From assembly GCA_003988855.1 (NCBI GenBank), contig QYAI01000246.1, forward strand, positions 1-24,770: a stretch of 24,770 nucleotides of DNA, given 5' to 3'. Both the position numbers and the translations under genes were made by a program. How positions within the stretch are numbered: position 1 is the stretch's first letter; each line of letters starts with the position of its first letter. A model generated the notes under the pieces. It saw only the letters and a list, made by a program, of their open reading frames with translations, was not told the origin of the DNA and did not search any database. Of the stretch, positions 1 to 10,604 are shown one piece after another. This stretch comes from Arachnopeziza araneosa (lineage: Eukaryota; Ascomycota; Leotiomycetes; Helotiales; Arachnopezizaceae).

Positions 1-2
1 GG

Positions 3-46
<44 letters not shown>
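1..46. repeat. Poly-G run at the sequence end
   Basis: Positions 4-46 are 43 consecutive G residues, preceded by GGC. This is the very start of the sequence. Homopolymer G of this length at a contig edge is typical of no-signal base calls in two-colour sequencing or of an assembly edge. It is not a telomere: fungal telomeres are usually TTAGGG-type repeats and none is visible here. Confidence 0.9.
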
Positions 47-1015
47 CTCTTAAGGTTCTCACTACCAACGAGACGGCTGACAGCCTTGTTGGGATCCAGG
101 TGCCATGCCCGCGTCTGTATCTGGACTGGCACGCCATCGATTGGCTCTGCCGATCCGCGCTCCTCCCATCTCTGATCGTCATCCACCGCACCGCTGCTGG
201 ACGTGCCTTCCCAAACAGATGTGCGCAGCACCACACCTGCTTCTTTCAGCGTAGGAGGTCAGCCTGGAGAAAAGATAAGCCAGGCCGGAAGGGCCACGCA
301 CCCGCTGATCATGCGATCCGGAGCAGGGACAGCCACAACTCGATGACCCCGCGAGCCGGAGGGGGCGTCGCCTGTGCCCAATCACCGCCCGCGTCAGGGC
401 AGCCGTTGGCCGATTCGCCGGCTCCTACCGCACTGGGAGCGCCGGCACCTTGGGCTCTTCCTGATCGGGGCTGCTTAGCGAGTCGCGACTCCCTCAAACG
501 GAGGGAAGGCCGGTGGGCGAGCCTGGACCATGGCCCTGCGCACAGCCTCTATCGCTTTGTCAAGGACATGTCAAATTTTAGTAGGAGACATTTGAACTCG
601 CCTTGTTAGTCTAAGCAGGCAGAAATAGGTACTTTTCGATTCAAGCTTATTTGTAAGAGTGCATGTTTGGGTTGGTTGAGTGCCGTGCCAAGAGACTGGT
701 TCCGGCTCGCAGATTCGAAATAGCAGCGCACCCAAATTGACACTCCACAAATGTTCTACATGCTGAAGACACGGCCAAGTTCATTAGCATGCCGAGTATG
801 ATGGGTTTTCAATATTCTCATATGACGCTTTCATGTTGTAAAGCGACTCTGTGAGGCTTGGCTTGGCTCGGCTTGGCTTGGCTTGGCTCGGGCCTGAAGG
901 CAGCTCAACTCGCTTAAAATAGCGCCTGAGCCAAGACTTTCCATCCTTATGTTCCGTAATTCTCTCTCACCCTTAGCTCAAAGAGCATTCATTGTCTTCA
1001 AAATCCACTTGAAAT
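47..1015. other. Region without a supported gene, upstream of the first gene
   Basis: The segment 60-540 is GC-rich and carries a 169-codon open frame (100-609, +), but that frame begins with GTG, shows no recognisable motif and has arginine/proline/alanine-rich composition typical of chance GC-rich frames. From about 600 onward the DNA becomes AT-richer and probably includes the promoter and 5' leader of the gene starting at 1016. A pentanucleotide repeat lies at 855-889. Confidence 0.6.
855..889. repeat. Pentanucleotide tandem repeat (GGCTT/GGCTC) x7
   Basis: Seven consecutive 5-bp units, GGCTT with GGCTC variants as units 3 and 7, about 125 bp upstream of the start codon at 1016. It is a simple repeat in the likely promoter or leader region. 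No function can be read from it. Confidence 0.85.
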
Positions 1016-3465
1016 ATGAATTTCTTTAATCAAGCACGCCGCAAGGTGGAAGAGACTCTGCATGACTTTCAACCGAGTCAAAACCCACAGCCGGCATACA
1101 CGCCGCCGACTCAAACGCGACCTCCATATCAGCCTCCTCCGCCTGCGTCTCCGTCTCCTCAAGAATACCAGTGGCAGGGACAGCAGTTGCAGCCTAATTT
1201 TGCTCCACCACCGAATTATCCGCTCCCTCTAAATCAAGCACCACCACCGAATCACCCTCCTCCGCTAGATCGCGCTCCACCAGCAAATTATCCTCCACCA
1301 AATCATGCTCCACCGCCAAACTATCCTCCACCAAATCATGCTCCACCAGCAAATTATCCTCCACCAAATCATGCTCCACCGCCAGACTATCCTCCACCAA
1401 ATCATGCTCCACCACCAAACTATCCTCCACCGGCAAATCGTGCTCCACCGCCAAACTATCCTCCACCGGCAAATCGTGCCCCCCCGCCAAACTATCCACC
1501 CCCATCGCATCAAATTTTTCAATCACAGCCTGAGTATTCCCAAGTTCAAGACTATGCAATACCCCCTCAATCAATCCTGCAAGATTTCTCATCCCAACAA
1601 CTGCTTCCAGCACGGGAAGATGAAGGCAGATTTCAACAATACTCGAATTCATTGCCACAGCTTGAAGCAAGCCAAGAACAGCAGCAGCAACAATCCGAGC
1701 CACAGCCAAGGGTGCTTGGAACCAACCCACAAAGGCAACTTCTCTGTCTAGCCACTAAAGGTGCCAAGACCGAAGCTGTTCAGTTCTTCGCCCTGAGGAC
1801 CGGCGAAGATTTCTGTATCTGTAGTAATTGCTATGTCAGCGTTGCTCGACATCCGGACCTTGCCTCTCATTTCATACCCCATCAGAGTAAAAGTGCCATA
1901 GAGGATTTCATCTGCGATATGAGCTTTCCGCGTGTTCAGCAGATAATTTTCTCGCAATGCGTTCCCCAGAACGCCATCCAACCAATCAGGGATTATGTGT
2001 CTTACTATGCCACTCTAGCCCCTTGTGTTGAATCAGACGTTAGAAGTCCAGGTCCGATGTACATCATGAAAGACCAGGAAGCAGATTTTGGTTTGTGCCC
2101 AACATGCTTCCAACTCTATATCTGCACGACAGCCTTCGAGCCTTACTTCATACTCGAGGACGGGCCGCACATGCAGAATTGGATTTGCGACTTTGGGGCA
2201 CACTCATTCTTTAGGATGCTCTTGAATATCGAATTACAAAAATCGCCTCCAAACTTTGCCGACTTTGCCGAGAAGGCTGTGTCAGTAATAGATTACTATG
2301 GCAAATTTCCACCTTGTTACGAATTCAAAGGACAAGATGAAACGGATCTCCAAAAAGAAGTCGCTGAGAAAGGTAACCTGGTACAATGGTACCAGATGAA
2401 TGGCTATCCAAACGTAATGGTGTGTCCACGCTGCTACTGGCTATTTGTCCAACTATTGGGGGCTGGACACCTCTGCTCACCAGTTACACGCCCGCTCAGC
2501 GATGGAGTCATTCGCCAATGCGCCTGGAGCGCCTCTGCTGCACTGGAAAAAGGAACCAGCGATGGAGACAACTTCCATGACATCGACAACAGTACATATT
2601 GGCGGGGTCGCCGCCTCTTAACCGCACTCGCTTATGGCCACAACACGGGATACTGGGACATGTTGGTCTCTCAAGCTGGCTTAATATCCAGTCTACCTCC
2701 TGCTTGCGCGAGCTCCGCTCGTGGCTTTTTGAGCGCAAGTGGAAGAAAATGGTACGGTCGCATCCGCGCCGATAAAGCCGACCCGAATGATGCTACGATT
2801 GTCATGTGCGAAGATTGCTTTACGCATACCGTCAAAAGCTTGCCCTACGCGCATCTGTTCAACACTGACCTGACTACGGAAGCATACGCCAACGAGACCA
2901 ACAACGGAGACACAAGTGGCTTCATCTGCCAACCATATACCAAACGAGCTAGATCCCACATCCGCTCTGCAGCACAAAATGGTGACTTGGCAAGCTTTGC
3001 CAGCTATTGGAATCTGAGAGACGAGCTGAGGCTGAAAAGGGAGAGGTGGTTGCCGATTCTGGCCATGCAGACTATGAAAATGCAGGCGTATAATCAACAA
3101 GTGATGCTGCAGATGATGATGAAGCAAAACGCGACCATGAATGCTATGACGCGGCTTGGAGGTGCGAATATAAACGAGATGATGACGACTGACAAGGGCC
3201 AACGGTATGGGAATTCCACGGTGAGTCCACCCCGTCCCAGTCTTGCTCCTCTTGCTTGCATAGACGGTAGGCTAGAGGAAGCTGATTTGTTTCACAGATT
3301 GGCTATAATTCTTTGACTCAGGACAAAGCAGACGCCGAGATGGCCTATCACGATGCGCAGAATATGCAGGTTGGGGACGGTGTTGGATCCGGAACGGTCC
3401 AGGAGACGATACGCCTGCAAGCGCATTTTGAAGTAGATAACCAAGCCTTCTTGGCTGTAGAGTGA
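1016..3465 (+). CDS. Proline-rich protein with four C...CxxC...C cysteine modules (function unknown), two exons
   Basis: I do not recognise the family. Exons are 1016-3220 and 3298-3465, giving 790 residues. The 77-nt intron has a GTGAGT donor, a CTGAT-like branch site and a TTTCACAG acceptor. It splices in phase 0 and replaces the unspliced read-through end with a 55-residue C-terminus. The ATG at 1016 has A at -3. Residues about 62-163 are proline-rich 11-12 residue repeats (NHAPPPNYPPP type), followed by a glutamine-rich stretch. The rest holds four similar modules: C244/C269-x2-C272/C300, C337/C361-x2-C364/C391, C434/C470-x2-C473/C502 and C564/C598-x2-C601/C638. Each CxxC is followed by Y or F, and the last cysteine usually sits in an (F/W)IC motif. 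The pattern would suit zinc binding or disulfides, but that is inference. No signal peptide or clear membrane helix is seen. A methionine/glutamine-rich segment lies near residues 680-715. High confidence that it is a gene, none on function. Confidence 0.85.
1203..1502 (+). repeat. In-frame proline-rich tandem repeat, 33/36-bp units
   Basis: Inside the gene at 1016. From 1268 onward there are seven clear units of 33 bp (11 residues, NHAPPPNYPPP with N/D, H/R and P/A variants), the fifth and sixth extended to 36 bp by an extra alanine codon. Two more degenerate units precede them. All unit lengths are multiples of three, so copy-number change would keep the frame open. The repeat creates long antisense open frames that I judge to be shadows. 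Confidence 0.9.
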
Positions 3466-4459
3466 AGCAACTAGACCTAAGCAACAATCTGTCGTAGAAA
3501 CCTAGGCGTTACCCATCAGTCAGGCACTCTTCAGCGCTCTTGCCTATCTACATATGTAACATCTCATCATTTAATCGATTCATTACTCAGCGCTCAGACT
3601 CACAATCCCTAGCTTTTATTCATCTCGTCAACTCAGAACAGCAGTCTATTTAGTACGGTAAAATACGACTTGTCTATCCCTCAAGGTGGCTGATCGAGGC
3701 AGCTGAGACGGGACAAGGAATCGCTTGCTGTATGGTTTAAGGTTTGGAGAACGGAGAGGAGAGATTTCGAGTGCAGTATAGGCATGTTTGACTGATTTAT
3801 TATTATCTGCGAATGTGGTTTGCTTCGTGTTGGAGTTTGGTGCTGCAAAGTAAAGTTCTGACTTAAGGCAAGTCCCTGACTGTCGTGGGGTTCCCTCTTT
3901 CAATGATGAATTGAGCGATTTCTCAGATCGATGAACATAACACTTGGCCTTGACGTTATAGCTAGTAGCTACAATTCTCTACGAAGAAAAATGGTGGTCT
4001 CTTGTGAACATTTTTATCTTACTGCTTCAAAAATAAATTAAGTCATGTTTGGCAGTGTGTCATCAGACGGTCACTTTCGGGCATTTACATTGCAGTGCAG
4101 TGCAGTTCAGTTCAGTATAGTGTAGGCAGGCATGATTGATTCCGAGCCGCCTCAGCCCCGGCCGATGGTTTCGGAAAGAGAGCACGCAGCACCTGCCACG
4201 TTCATTCCATCCCACTTCACTCATCCAGGCACTGGTTCCATCCACACGCATTTACTATCTTCTTCATAATATATCAACCCTCATTCTCACACGCGCGCAT
4301 TTGTCTATCTCGCAACTCTCTTGCTACCATCCTCTTTCCCGTCGCCACCGTTCTTCTGACTAAAGAATTCGCCCGGCTTCGTCATCTTCTGATCCTGCCA
4401 ACACCGTGTAAGGATGTTTCCACTTCTCAGCTCGCAACAGGCACGCACCGCCAAAGCTC
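3466..4459. other. Gap without a supported gene
   Basis: It begins with the probable 3' untranslated region of the preceding gene. It then contains AT-rich DNA and, from about 4210 to 4430, a pyrimidine-rich stretch resembling a fungal promoter or 5' leader, in front of the broken beta-lactamase-like gene. A short imperfect GCAGT/TCAGT repeat lies at 4091-4112. Open frames on either strand (e.g. 3646-3903 minus) show no recognisable motifs. Confidence 0.55.
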
Positions 4460-5580
4460 AATCCCTTGACTTTCACAACACAGTCAACTCATCGCCAACA
4501 TGACGGATCTTCTGTGCCATCGCACTGGTATATCCTAGGGTGACAACCTCTTGGAATGGATCACACGTTTCTTGTAACACCACCATCCAACACAGAAAAC
4601 ATAGCTCTATGTTACAGCGCTCTTGATGATGGAACTCCGGTGCCTATTTCATGTACCAAATCAGGAGACTATTGGTTCGGGGGACGGATTACTGGAATGC
4701 GTACCTCTGTTCATGATCTCGTGAAACTCTACTCAGCTTCCTCACAAGCTTCAACGATCAATTTGCCACTAGGAAGATATCTACTAGCGGTTCGCCACTC
4801 AAACAAGTCACGCAGTTGATGTCTGCTAAAATTTCGAATAATCAACCTTCAAGGAATGAAGCAGCATACGCACTCGGATGGCAGCTAGTCCAACTCCCAG
4901 GAAAGATGGGCCAAATAGGTAACAACCCTAGTCTATGCCCAGTAGAATGCCTGTCGTCGCTTAGGTTATTCCATCACAACTAGTCTCTTTTAGTAAGGAA
5001 GTGGCCTGGGGCACTCGCAATTGTGATACTGCACCCAGATACGGACAGCGCAATAGTGATACAGGCCAATTAACTTTCTCTTAACCATGTTCCAGACTAG
5101 GTTGACCAACTTGCTCTTGAGAAATTTCTCAATATTCCTCATTACGTGCGGGATGACTACGTCAAATGTGCTGAAGAGTCGATCCCGGAAAATTTGAAAT
5201 GGTATTCCACACTCATCAGGGATCTCGGAGACCTTCAGAAAAATGGAACGTCGATGAAATCTCTGAACGAATATGTTGGGGAGTATTGAGAAGCCGTTCG
5301 TTTTTCAAGATAGTTGTGACGCTCGAGGGAGGAACGCTCTTCTGGGCCTTGCAAGGACTGGAATCTGAGAAATTCTCACTGAAGCATACAAAGATGACTC
5401 GTTTACTTGGTTTTTGTCACGTAATGAGCTTTCAAGACGGGGTCGGTGGGTAGGTGGTGACTAAGGACCAGACTTCTGGGAGGCGACGTTCAAAGCCGGT
5501 GAGGGAGGAAAGATTAACAAGTTGTACTGATTACATGATAGCGGCGTCCCTGCGATAGAATTGGCTCTATAGCGGCGTTC
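4460..5580 (+). pseudogene. Decayed fungal serine beta-lactamase-like hydrolase gene
   Basis: Fragments in several frames line up in the right order with the fungal serine hydrolases of the beta-lactamase/transpeptidase-like fold: DLLCHRTGIS near 4506, PLGMDHT and CYSALDDGTPVPI near 4550-4650, SPLKQVTQLMSAK near 4800, ALGWQLVQLPGKMGQIG near 4880, GALAIVILHPDTDSAIV near 5010, and TLFWALQGLESEKF near 5330. Defects include TAG at 4536, TAA at 5071, TAG at 5098, TGA at 5287, several frame changes, and a missing block between HRTGIS and PLGM. The N-terminal part that should hold the SxxK nucleophile is not visible. The family acts on esters or amides in secondary metabolism or detoxification, but this copy cannot make a working enzyme. 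Boundaries are approximate. The longest remaining open pieces are 4556-4819 and 5199-5453. Confidence 0.82.
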
Positions 5581-6254
5581 CGTAAGAAACGGAGATGTTG
5601 TAATTCCTCTTTCTCACAACATTGCCAAGCAGTGACGTTGGTCAGATTTCTTGAACTAAGCTTTTCAAATGATTTTTTCTAGTAGCAAGGTACAGCAAAA
5701 TTTCGCTCTCATAATGCAGATAGAGAGGATGTAATTTTAGGTTAGAAAGTGAGCATTCGGCTTTGCTAGCACTATCAGCCAAATCAAGACGAGGTTTGGA
5801 TCTTAGGGTCATGCGAGAATGATATCTCTTAAGAGTTTAGCACAGTGATAAAATCGAAGAACGATACTACATCTATTTTCCATGATGAATTATCATATTC
5901 ACAACTTAATCAAAGCTCGTCCCCAAAGAAACTGCACTTAGACAGTCTCACCGATGGTGAAAGGCTGCTTTTCGTCAATTGAGGGGCTTGGGCTCAATCA
6001 TTAAATGCAGAACTTCATGCAATGATCTCAAATCTCATGGAAATTCAGGGCTTTTTACAAAGTCTCGCCGGCACTTAAATGCTGCAGTCGTATGAATCGC
6101 CAAGAATTAATTACTAGATTGAGTTAAAGTGAGGCGCTTACAGCCTGAGGTTGTAAAACATGCCCGAGCGGGGTGGAGGGGGCAGAGCATTATCATAAAT
6201 CCATCTTTCTCCTCACCATTGCTATAGGTTGACTTCTAACTTCTACCTAACTAC
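5581..6254. other. AT-rich gap without a supported gene
   Basis: AT-rich sequence with frequent stops in all frames. I see no repeat family, RNA gene or recognisable protein motif. The last 40 bases contain CTAAC motifs and a CTTTGCAG that looks like a 3' splice site just before the next open fragment, but I could not find a matching upstream exon. Confidence 0.5.
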
Positions 6255-6809
6255 TTGCGTGCACTCTTTGCAGTTCAGCTAAACTTGATGCGTAATGAAC
6301 TCACGGAGGACTTTGATAGCAATTTTCGAAACCCTCAAAGACTTTATATCGACTTCAATTCCATGTGGATGGGACTCATTGAGGATTACACAACTCGAAA
6401 ACTTACTTATGCGTCGGATAGGCAAGTGGCATTTGCCGGAGTGGCGAATGTCTTCAAAACCTTATTGCCTATAGAGCTCTCTGCCTGCTGCGCTGGAGTT
6501 GATGATTGGGATAATAATGGATTGATCGCTTGTGTGAGGATAAAGGAAGAGTCTTGGACTTATGCCTTCTCTGATATCTTCCAGTGGGAGACGGAGTCTG
6601 AGCAGTGGAAAAAGATGAATCCAAGCGATAGGTTAAGCGTGGGGGAGTCTGTCACTTGCGTGGAGTTCTTAACTCAATCAACTTGGCTGGTGGTGCGTAA
6701 GAAGGGCCATGATTATGAGCGAATAAGGATTTGGCACTCTTTTGATAAGCCTTGGACTGGGCAAGAGCTACTTAAGAATTCCAAGTTGCAGAGAATCTCT
6801 TTAGTTTGA
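6255..6809 (+). pseudogene. Isolated fragment, possibly the C-terminal half of a HET-type protein
   Basis: An open frame of 184 codons ends with TGA at 6807-6809; its first ATG is at 6288, which would give 173 residues. The stretch LYIDFNSMWMGLIEDYTTR followed by LTYASDRQVAFAGVA resembles the segment after the HET domain in fungal heterokaryon-incompatibility-type proteins (W..L...Y..R.LT..SDR..A..G.A). The HET domain itself is absent upstream. The expected continuation after AGVA, a tryptophan-rich GLW...LLW region, is also missing. Instead a different tryptophan-rich tail (IRIWHSF, KPWTGQEL) follows. I read it as a truncated or fused relic, but a small standalone gene, or a 3' exon entered at the CTTTGCAG at 6272, cannot be excluded. 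Confidence 0.45.
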
Positions 6810-8218
6810 AGTGGTTACAAGAAGTATAGCGCAGAGTTGACGATTAAATCAGCACTTCACCTAATGCATAATGCTTTGTATGAAGAATCTGTTCCTTTTG
6901 GTAGGATAGGAAGCGTGCATCTGAGGCAGAGATATGGGCTCAGCGGGCCATTGCTAGCTGGCTTGCGCGGGTGAAACTGCTCGTGAAAAGGCCATTGATA
7001 AGAAGCGCACGTAAGCCAGCAAACAAGGAACGAGGACCCAAAGACACGAGCGGGCAAAAATAAACATAGATGGATAAGGTTCTTGCAAGAGACTAGAGAT
7101 ATTAAACTTAGGAGAGCTTCTCGAGCGGACTAGCTAAAATGGAGTCGCTGCAGCGATAAGGAGCCGCACAAGCTTGGCATGACTGGGAGCGGCAGGATCA
7201 GGAAGACTAAACGAACCACACCTGCAAAACGTGTGCGGCACAGCCACCGCGACATCAAGTGTGGCTGATCACCCGTGGCTTTATTCCCCGGCCTGACATG
7301 AATGCCTCATTGCTAGATCCAAGGTCCGGACATGGAAATCACAAGCCCGGAACCTCAGGTTCAGGGTACTTGCGGCCTACTCTTAGTGACCATCCACTCA
7401 ATTTGGCTTGTCACGATAGGCCACCCCCCTCGAGAGTAGAGAAATTCAACGGCGGGTTGAAACCCTCGCCAGATCCCAATCAAGACACGCGCAACAAAAG
7501 GAAGCGAAGATTCTTCAAGATCAGTATCGGATGCTGGGCTGCTTGAGGCATGTATTTAGATGGATTGCGCTGACCAAGATTCATTTTAGGTTTGTGATTT
7601 TTATTTTTAAAGAAGAAACTTGTTCTTCTACTCCTGATCCGCCACTCGTCTCCCGGCTGTAGAGGCCTTCTCTATGGGAGAATCAGCGGCCGAGACCGCT
7701 ACGAGCGTGCACACAAAAAGCAGCGATCAAGACCATATTTTGACAGCGAAAGTCGTTTTACAAGTAAGTAAATAGGTTATTGTTGCAAGTCTGCTATTCT
7801 GCAAGTAATCGCACCTGCCAGAAGTACTCTGAGATGCGTATTGTTTTGACATTACTTTCTACGTTGGGTAGGTCTGGGTCCTGCTCCGGACCGGTTGTCC
7901 ATCATACCATTCATTCAGAATACGCCGGTTTATAACCGGCACCATGATTCACCGACGATGATGAGTAAATGAATGTCTAGAACATTTTTTGCATTGCAAT
8001 GATGCTCTTAGAACATGGGTACAGAACAGTCTTGAGTGAATGATCATTTTCAGTGTCTCTCAGGTACTGGATAAATACGTGTCATCTTGGCTACATGATT
8101 AGATCTCCAAGACTTTCTTTTTTGTTACTTTTTCCATGTGGAAACAATGGTTTCCTATTGTTTAACTCTTGTTACAATCCACAGGCCATGACGGAGTCTT
8201 GAGTGCAATATAGGAGGT
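6810..8218. other. Gene-poor gap
   Basis: No supported gene. Short open frames such as 6857-7057 (minus) and 7259-7546 (plus, GTG start) have no motifs. A perfect 7-bp inverted repeat with a 3-base loop (GCCGGTT/AACCGGC) lies at 7924-7940; it is isolated and not followed by a T-run. Confidence 0.5.
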
Positions 8219-8254
8219 GAGGTGCGTGTTGAGGTGCGTGTTGAGGTGCGTGTT
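8219..8254. repeat. 12-bp tandem repeat x3
   Basis: Three exact copies of GAGGTGCGTGTT, followed by a partial fourth (GAGGG). No gene is attached to it. It is the first of four unrelated short tandem repeats before the gene at 10687. Confidence 0.9.
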
Positions 8255-8960
8255 GAGGGTGTCTTGTCAGGGGTAATTGGTTCCCCGAACACGAAATACG
8301 ATATCAATCATCACGAAGAGCAGCTGATCTAGCAGACTAGCCATCTCATAAATCAGCGTTGATGAATGACCGTAAAATTGATAAGGTATCACTTGATTGA
8401 CAAACTGTGGTGGTTTTTCATGAACAAGTCAAATTGACAAATGGGCCGTGGCAGGACCAATTTCAGTTTATTGCTCCTTGGAGAGAGGTACACCTATCCA
8501 AGCCTGAGCCGAGCATGTCGTACCTGGGACGCAGATAACCCGGCCGGAGATGAGGAGATGTTTTCTGTATCGGTACGAGATATGGACTCAATCACTCCTC
8601 ACCATCAGCATCCAAGATCACAACGCGGGTATTGTCTCGATCGCTAGAGCTAGCACTGCTCTAGTGGTTGCTAGTTGCGATATAGTTGTTCGCATGCTCA
8701 AAGTTGTACACACTCCCTCCCGCTATAGACAAAATCTCACGAGGGAATTTGTGCTTTCTCCTTGGGCAGGGATTATTGTGCTGGGCATACGCATTCACCG
8801 TAAGGAACATCTCGCATTCCCCTGAGAGATCCGGGCTCAGAACGCTTTCCTTATAGAGAGGTTTCGCTGCAATGGTCAAGTGGCATCATTTAATAGCCAC
8901 GAATGACAGAAGATAGAATAGTAGACAGATGTGTACTATTCCTGGCGATCGGCTCAAGTT
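8255..8960. other. Gap without a supported gene
   Basis: No motif-bearing open frame. Three overlapping short frames between 8441 and 8879 on both strands lack recognisable features and are treated as chance. Confidence 0.5.
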
Positions 8961-9004
8961 GAGGCCTAGTCGAGGCCTAGTTGAGGCCTAGTTGAGGCCT
9001 AGTT
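8961..9004. repeat. 11-bp tandem repeat x4
   Basis: Four copies of GAGGCCTAGTT, the first ending in C. Each contains the palindrome AGGCCT, and one helical turn separates successive palindromes. No gene is attached to it. Confidence 0.9.
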
Positions 9005-9883
9005 GCTCTCTACATCCCATCATGAGCTGCTCACATTTGCACATGTCCAAAAAACTCCATTCATCAAGAGCTCTGCTCCATTTCCCTCCGAGAGTGTGCC
9101 CTCGCCACTCTCACGGATCGGGGTTATAGATTACTAACTAGGTTTCGATGCTGATAAAAACGCTCCACGGCTAACAGAGACAACACACTGCAGAGAGGGA
9201 AAGAGATACAAGATTTGCGCCTGGCTTTCTCAGGCAAGAATGATTGATCATTTTAAAGAAGGCGGGGGCTGGCGCACGGTCAGACTATCAGGTTACACAG
9301 AATCTGGAGAGGTGATTTACCATCCCATCTCTGCAGCATCTTGAACCAGCTGTTCAGCAAAAAGAAATCGAACCAACAAGTGCATCCAATGAAAAGACAT
9401 TTCGTTCCATCTACAATCTCTGCCGTTACTAAAGAGTCTCTGTTCGCGAACGAATCCCTTCTCAATTCAAAACCAGGAATAGACGTCAGGTGGCGCTTTT
9501 CTTGGCAGAATCTTAGTTTTGAGACACACCTGTTTGGTACTGGAGTCCTGCAAATCGGCTTCGAGCCTGGCCATCCGGGGTCCAGACGTAGCCGGATCTT
9601 GGTTCTGGGGATGGATCGGAGCCGGTGTAGCACAGGTGAGGTGAACCCTGGACTCCTCTCTTCTTGCTGTGAGTGATGAGGTTGAGTCCCACCTAGCTGA
9701 AAGGCCAAAAAGGACAGTGACGGGTCTGGACTCCTGCAATCACGTCAGGATCTGTTGAGTTGTAGGGAGAGGTAGCACTAAATATTCGGGGTTAGTATTT
9801 TCAGGGCTCACGGCGGTTAACCGGGGGGCTAAGAAATCGTGGGGTACGGAGGAATGAATGCTATCTCAGCCTTGAATTTCTGG
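9005..9883. other. Gap with overlapping open frames but no supported gene
   Basis: Between 9280 and 9739 the sequence is open on both strands (142 and 90 codons on minus, 111 on plus). None shows a recognisable domain or good splice partners, and mutual overlap argues that most are chance. I leave the segment unannotated. Confidence 0.45.
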
Positions 9884-10009
9884 CTCGTGTGACTCGTGTG
9901 ACTCGTGTGACTCGTGCTACTCGTGTGACTCGTGCTACTCGTGCTACTCGTGCTACTCGTGCTACTCGTGCTACTCGTGCTACTCGTGCTACTCGTGCTA
10001 CTCGTGCTC
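9884..10009. repeat. 9-bp tandem repeat x14
   Basis: Fourteen consecutive 9-bp units: CTCGTGTGA in units 1-3 and 5, CTCGTGCTA in unit 4 and from unit 6, the last ending CTC. The minus strand reads as Ser-Ser-Thr/Ser-His-Thr repeats within a 77-codon frame, most likely a by-product of a 9-bp period. Clean homogenisation of the 3' part suggests recent slippage or unequal exchange. Confidence 0.92.
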
Positions 10010-10560
10010 AGCTCCTGTGCGAGCCAACGTGATTCCCATTTGCCATTGGAAGGAGAAAGCAACTACCGGATAGGTGGGGCGCTATAGCTGCTTCTCCTGC
10101 GCCGCTCGTACAGTGACGAATCGCTCAGGGCCCACCGGGTCTCCCACCCACCATTGGGTCGAGTTGGGCCGATGGCTGCCCTCGATCAATCGACGTGCAT
10201 GCCGTCTCAGCCTACCCCGAGTTGATCTCGACAAAACGGAAGCCCCCTGCGTCCCTTGGAGACGAGCTTCCCGAGGGAGTGGGAACGGCATGTTTGGCGC
10301 GTGGCGGTGTTGGTTACCCGCGGGGAAGTCTCCCGGTGCCGGGTGGGTGTTGCGCTGCGCTTTGGCCTCAATTGGTTCCCAAGCCACCGGGAGGTCCCTG
10401 TTTCCGGCTATGTCTCACCGAGAGAAATGATCCCAAGGTTGGGCCGAGAGGATGTTTCCTAACCTATATCAATCGGCACGAGTCCTTTCCTGCTGAGAAC
10501 CGACCACACTCTAGCATGGTCTCGTCATTCATTTGATCGAGACTGCTTAGGCCTTGATTG
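10010..10560. other. GC-rich gap upstream of the rhodopsin-domain gene
   Basis: From 10080 to 10450 GC content rises well above the surroundings, and three or more frames are open (118, 113, 101 codons). They overlap each other on both strands and show no motif, so I do not call a gene. It may contain promoter elements of the gene at 10687. Confidence 0.45.

Positions 10561-10604
<44 letters not shown>

Noticed and set aside
100..609. 169-codon open frame in GC-rich DNA (+)
   Set aside because: It starts with GTG, has no motif, no splice partners and low-complexity Arg/Pro/Ala composition; the same segment is open on the minus strand too.
1194..1751. Long antisense and alternative frames over the proline repeat
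   Set aside because: They are shadows of the 33/36-bp coding repeat.
7924..7940. Perfect inverted repeat GCCGGTT/AACCGGC as a terminator or transposon end
   Set aside because: It is only 7 bp per arm, isolated, and has no flanking duplication or element.
9280..9739. Overlapping minus-strand frames of 142 and 90 codons
   Set aside because: No recognisable domain, no supporting splice sites, and a 111-codon plus-strand frame overlaps them.
9829..10062. Minus-strand Ser/Thr-rich 77-residue frame as a possible cell-wall peptide
   Set aside because: Its composition is simply the 9-bp repeat translated; no secretion signal is visible.
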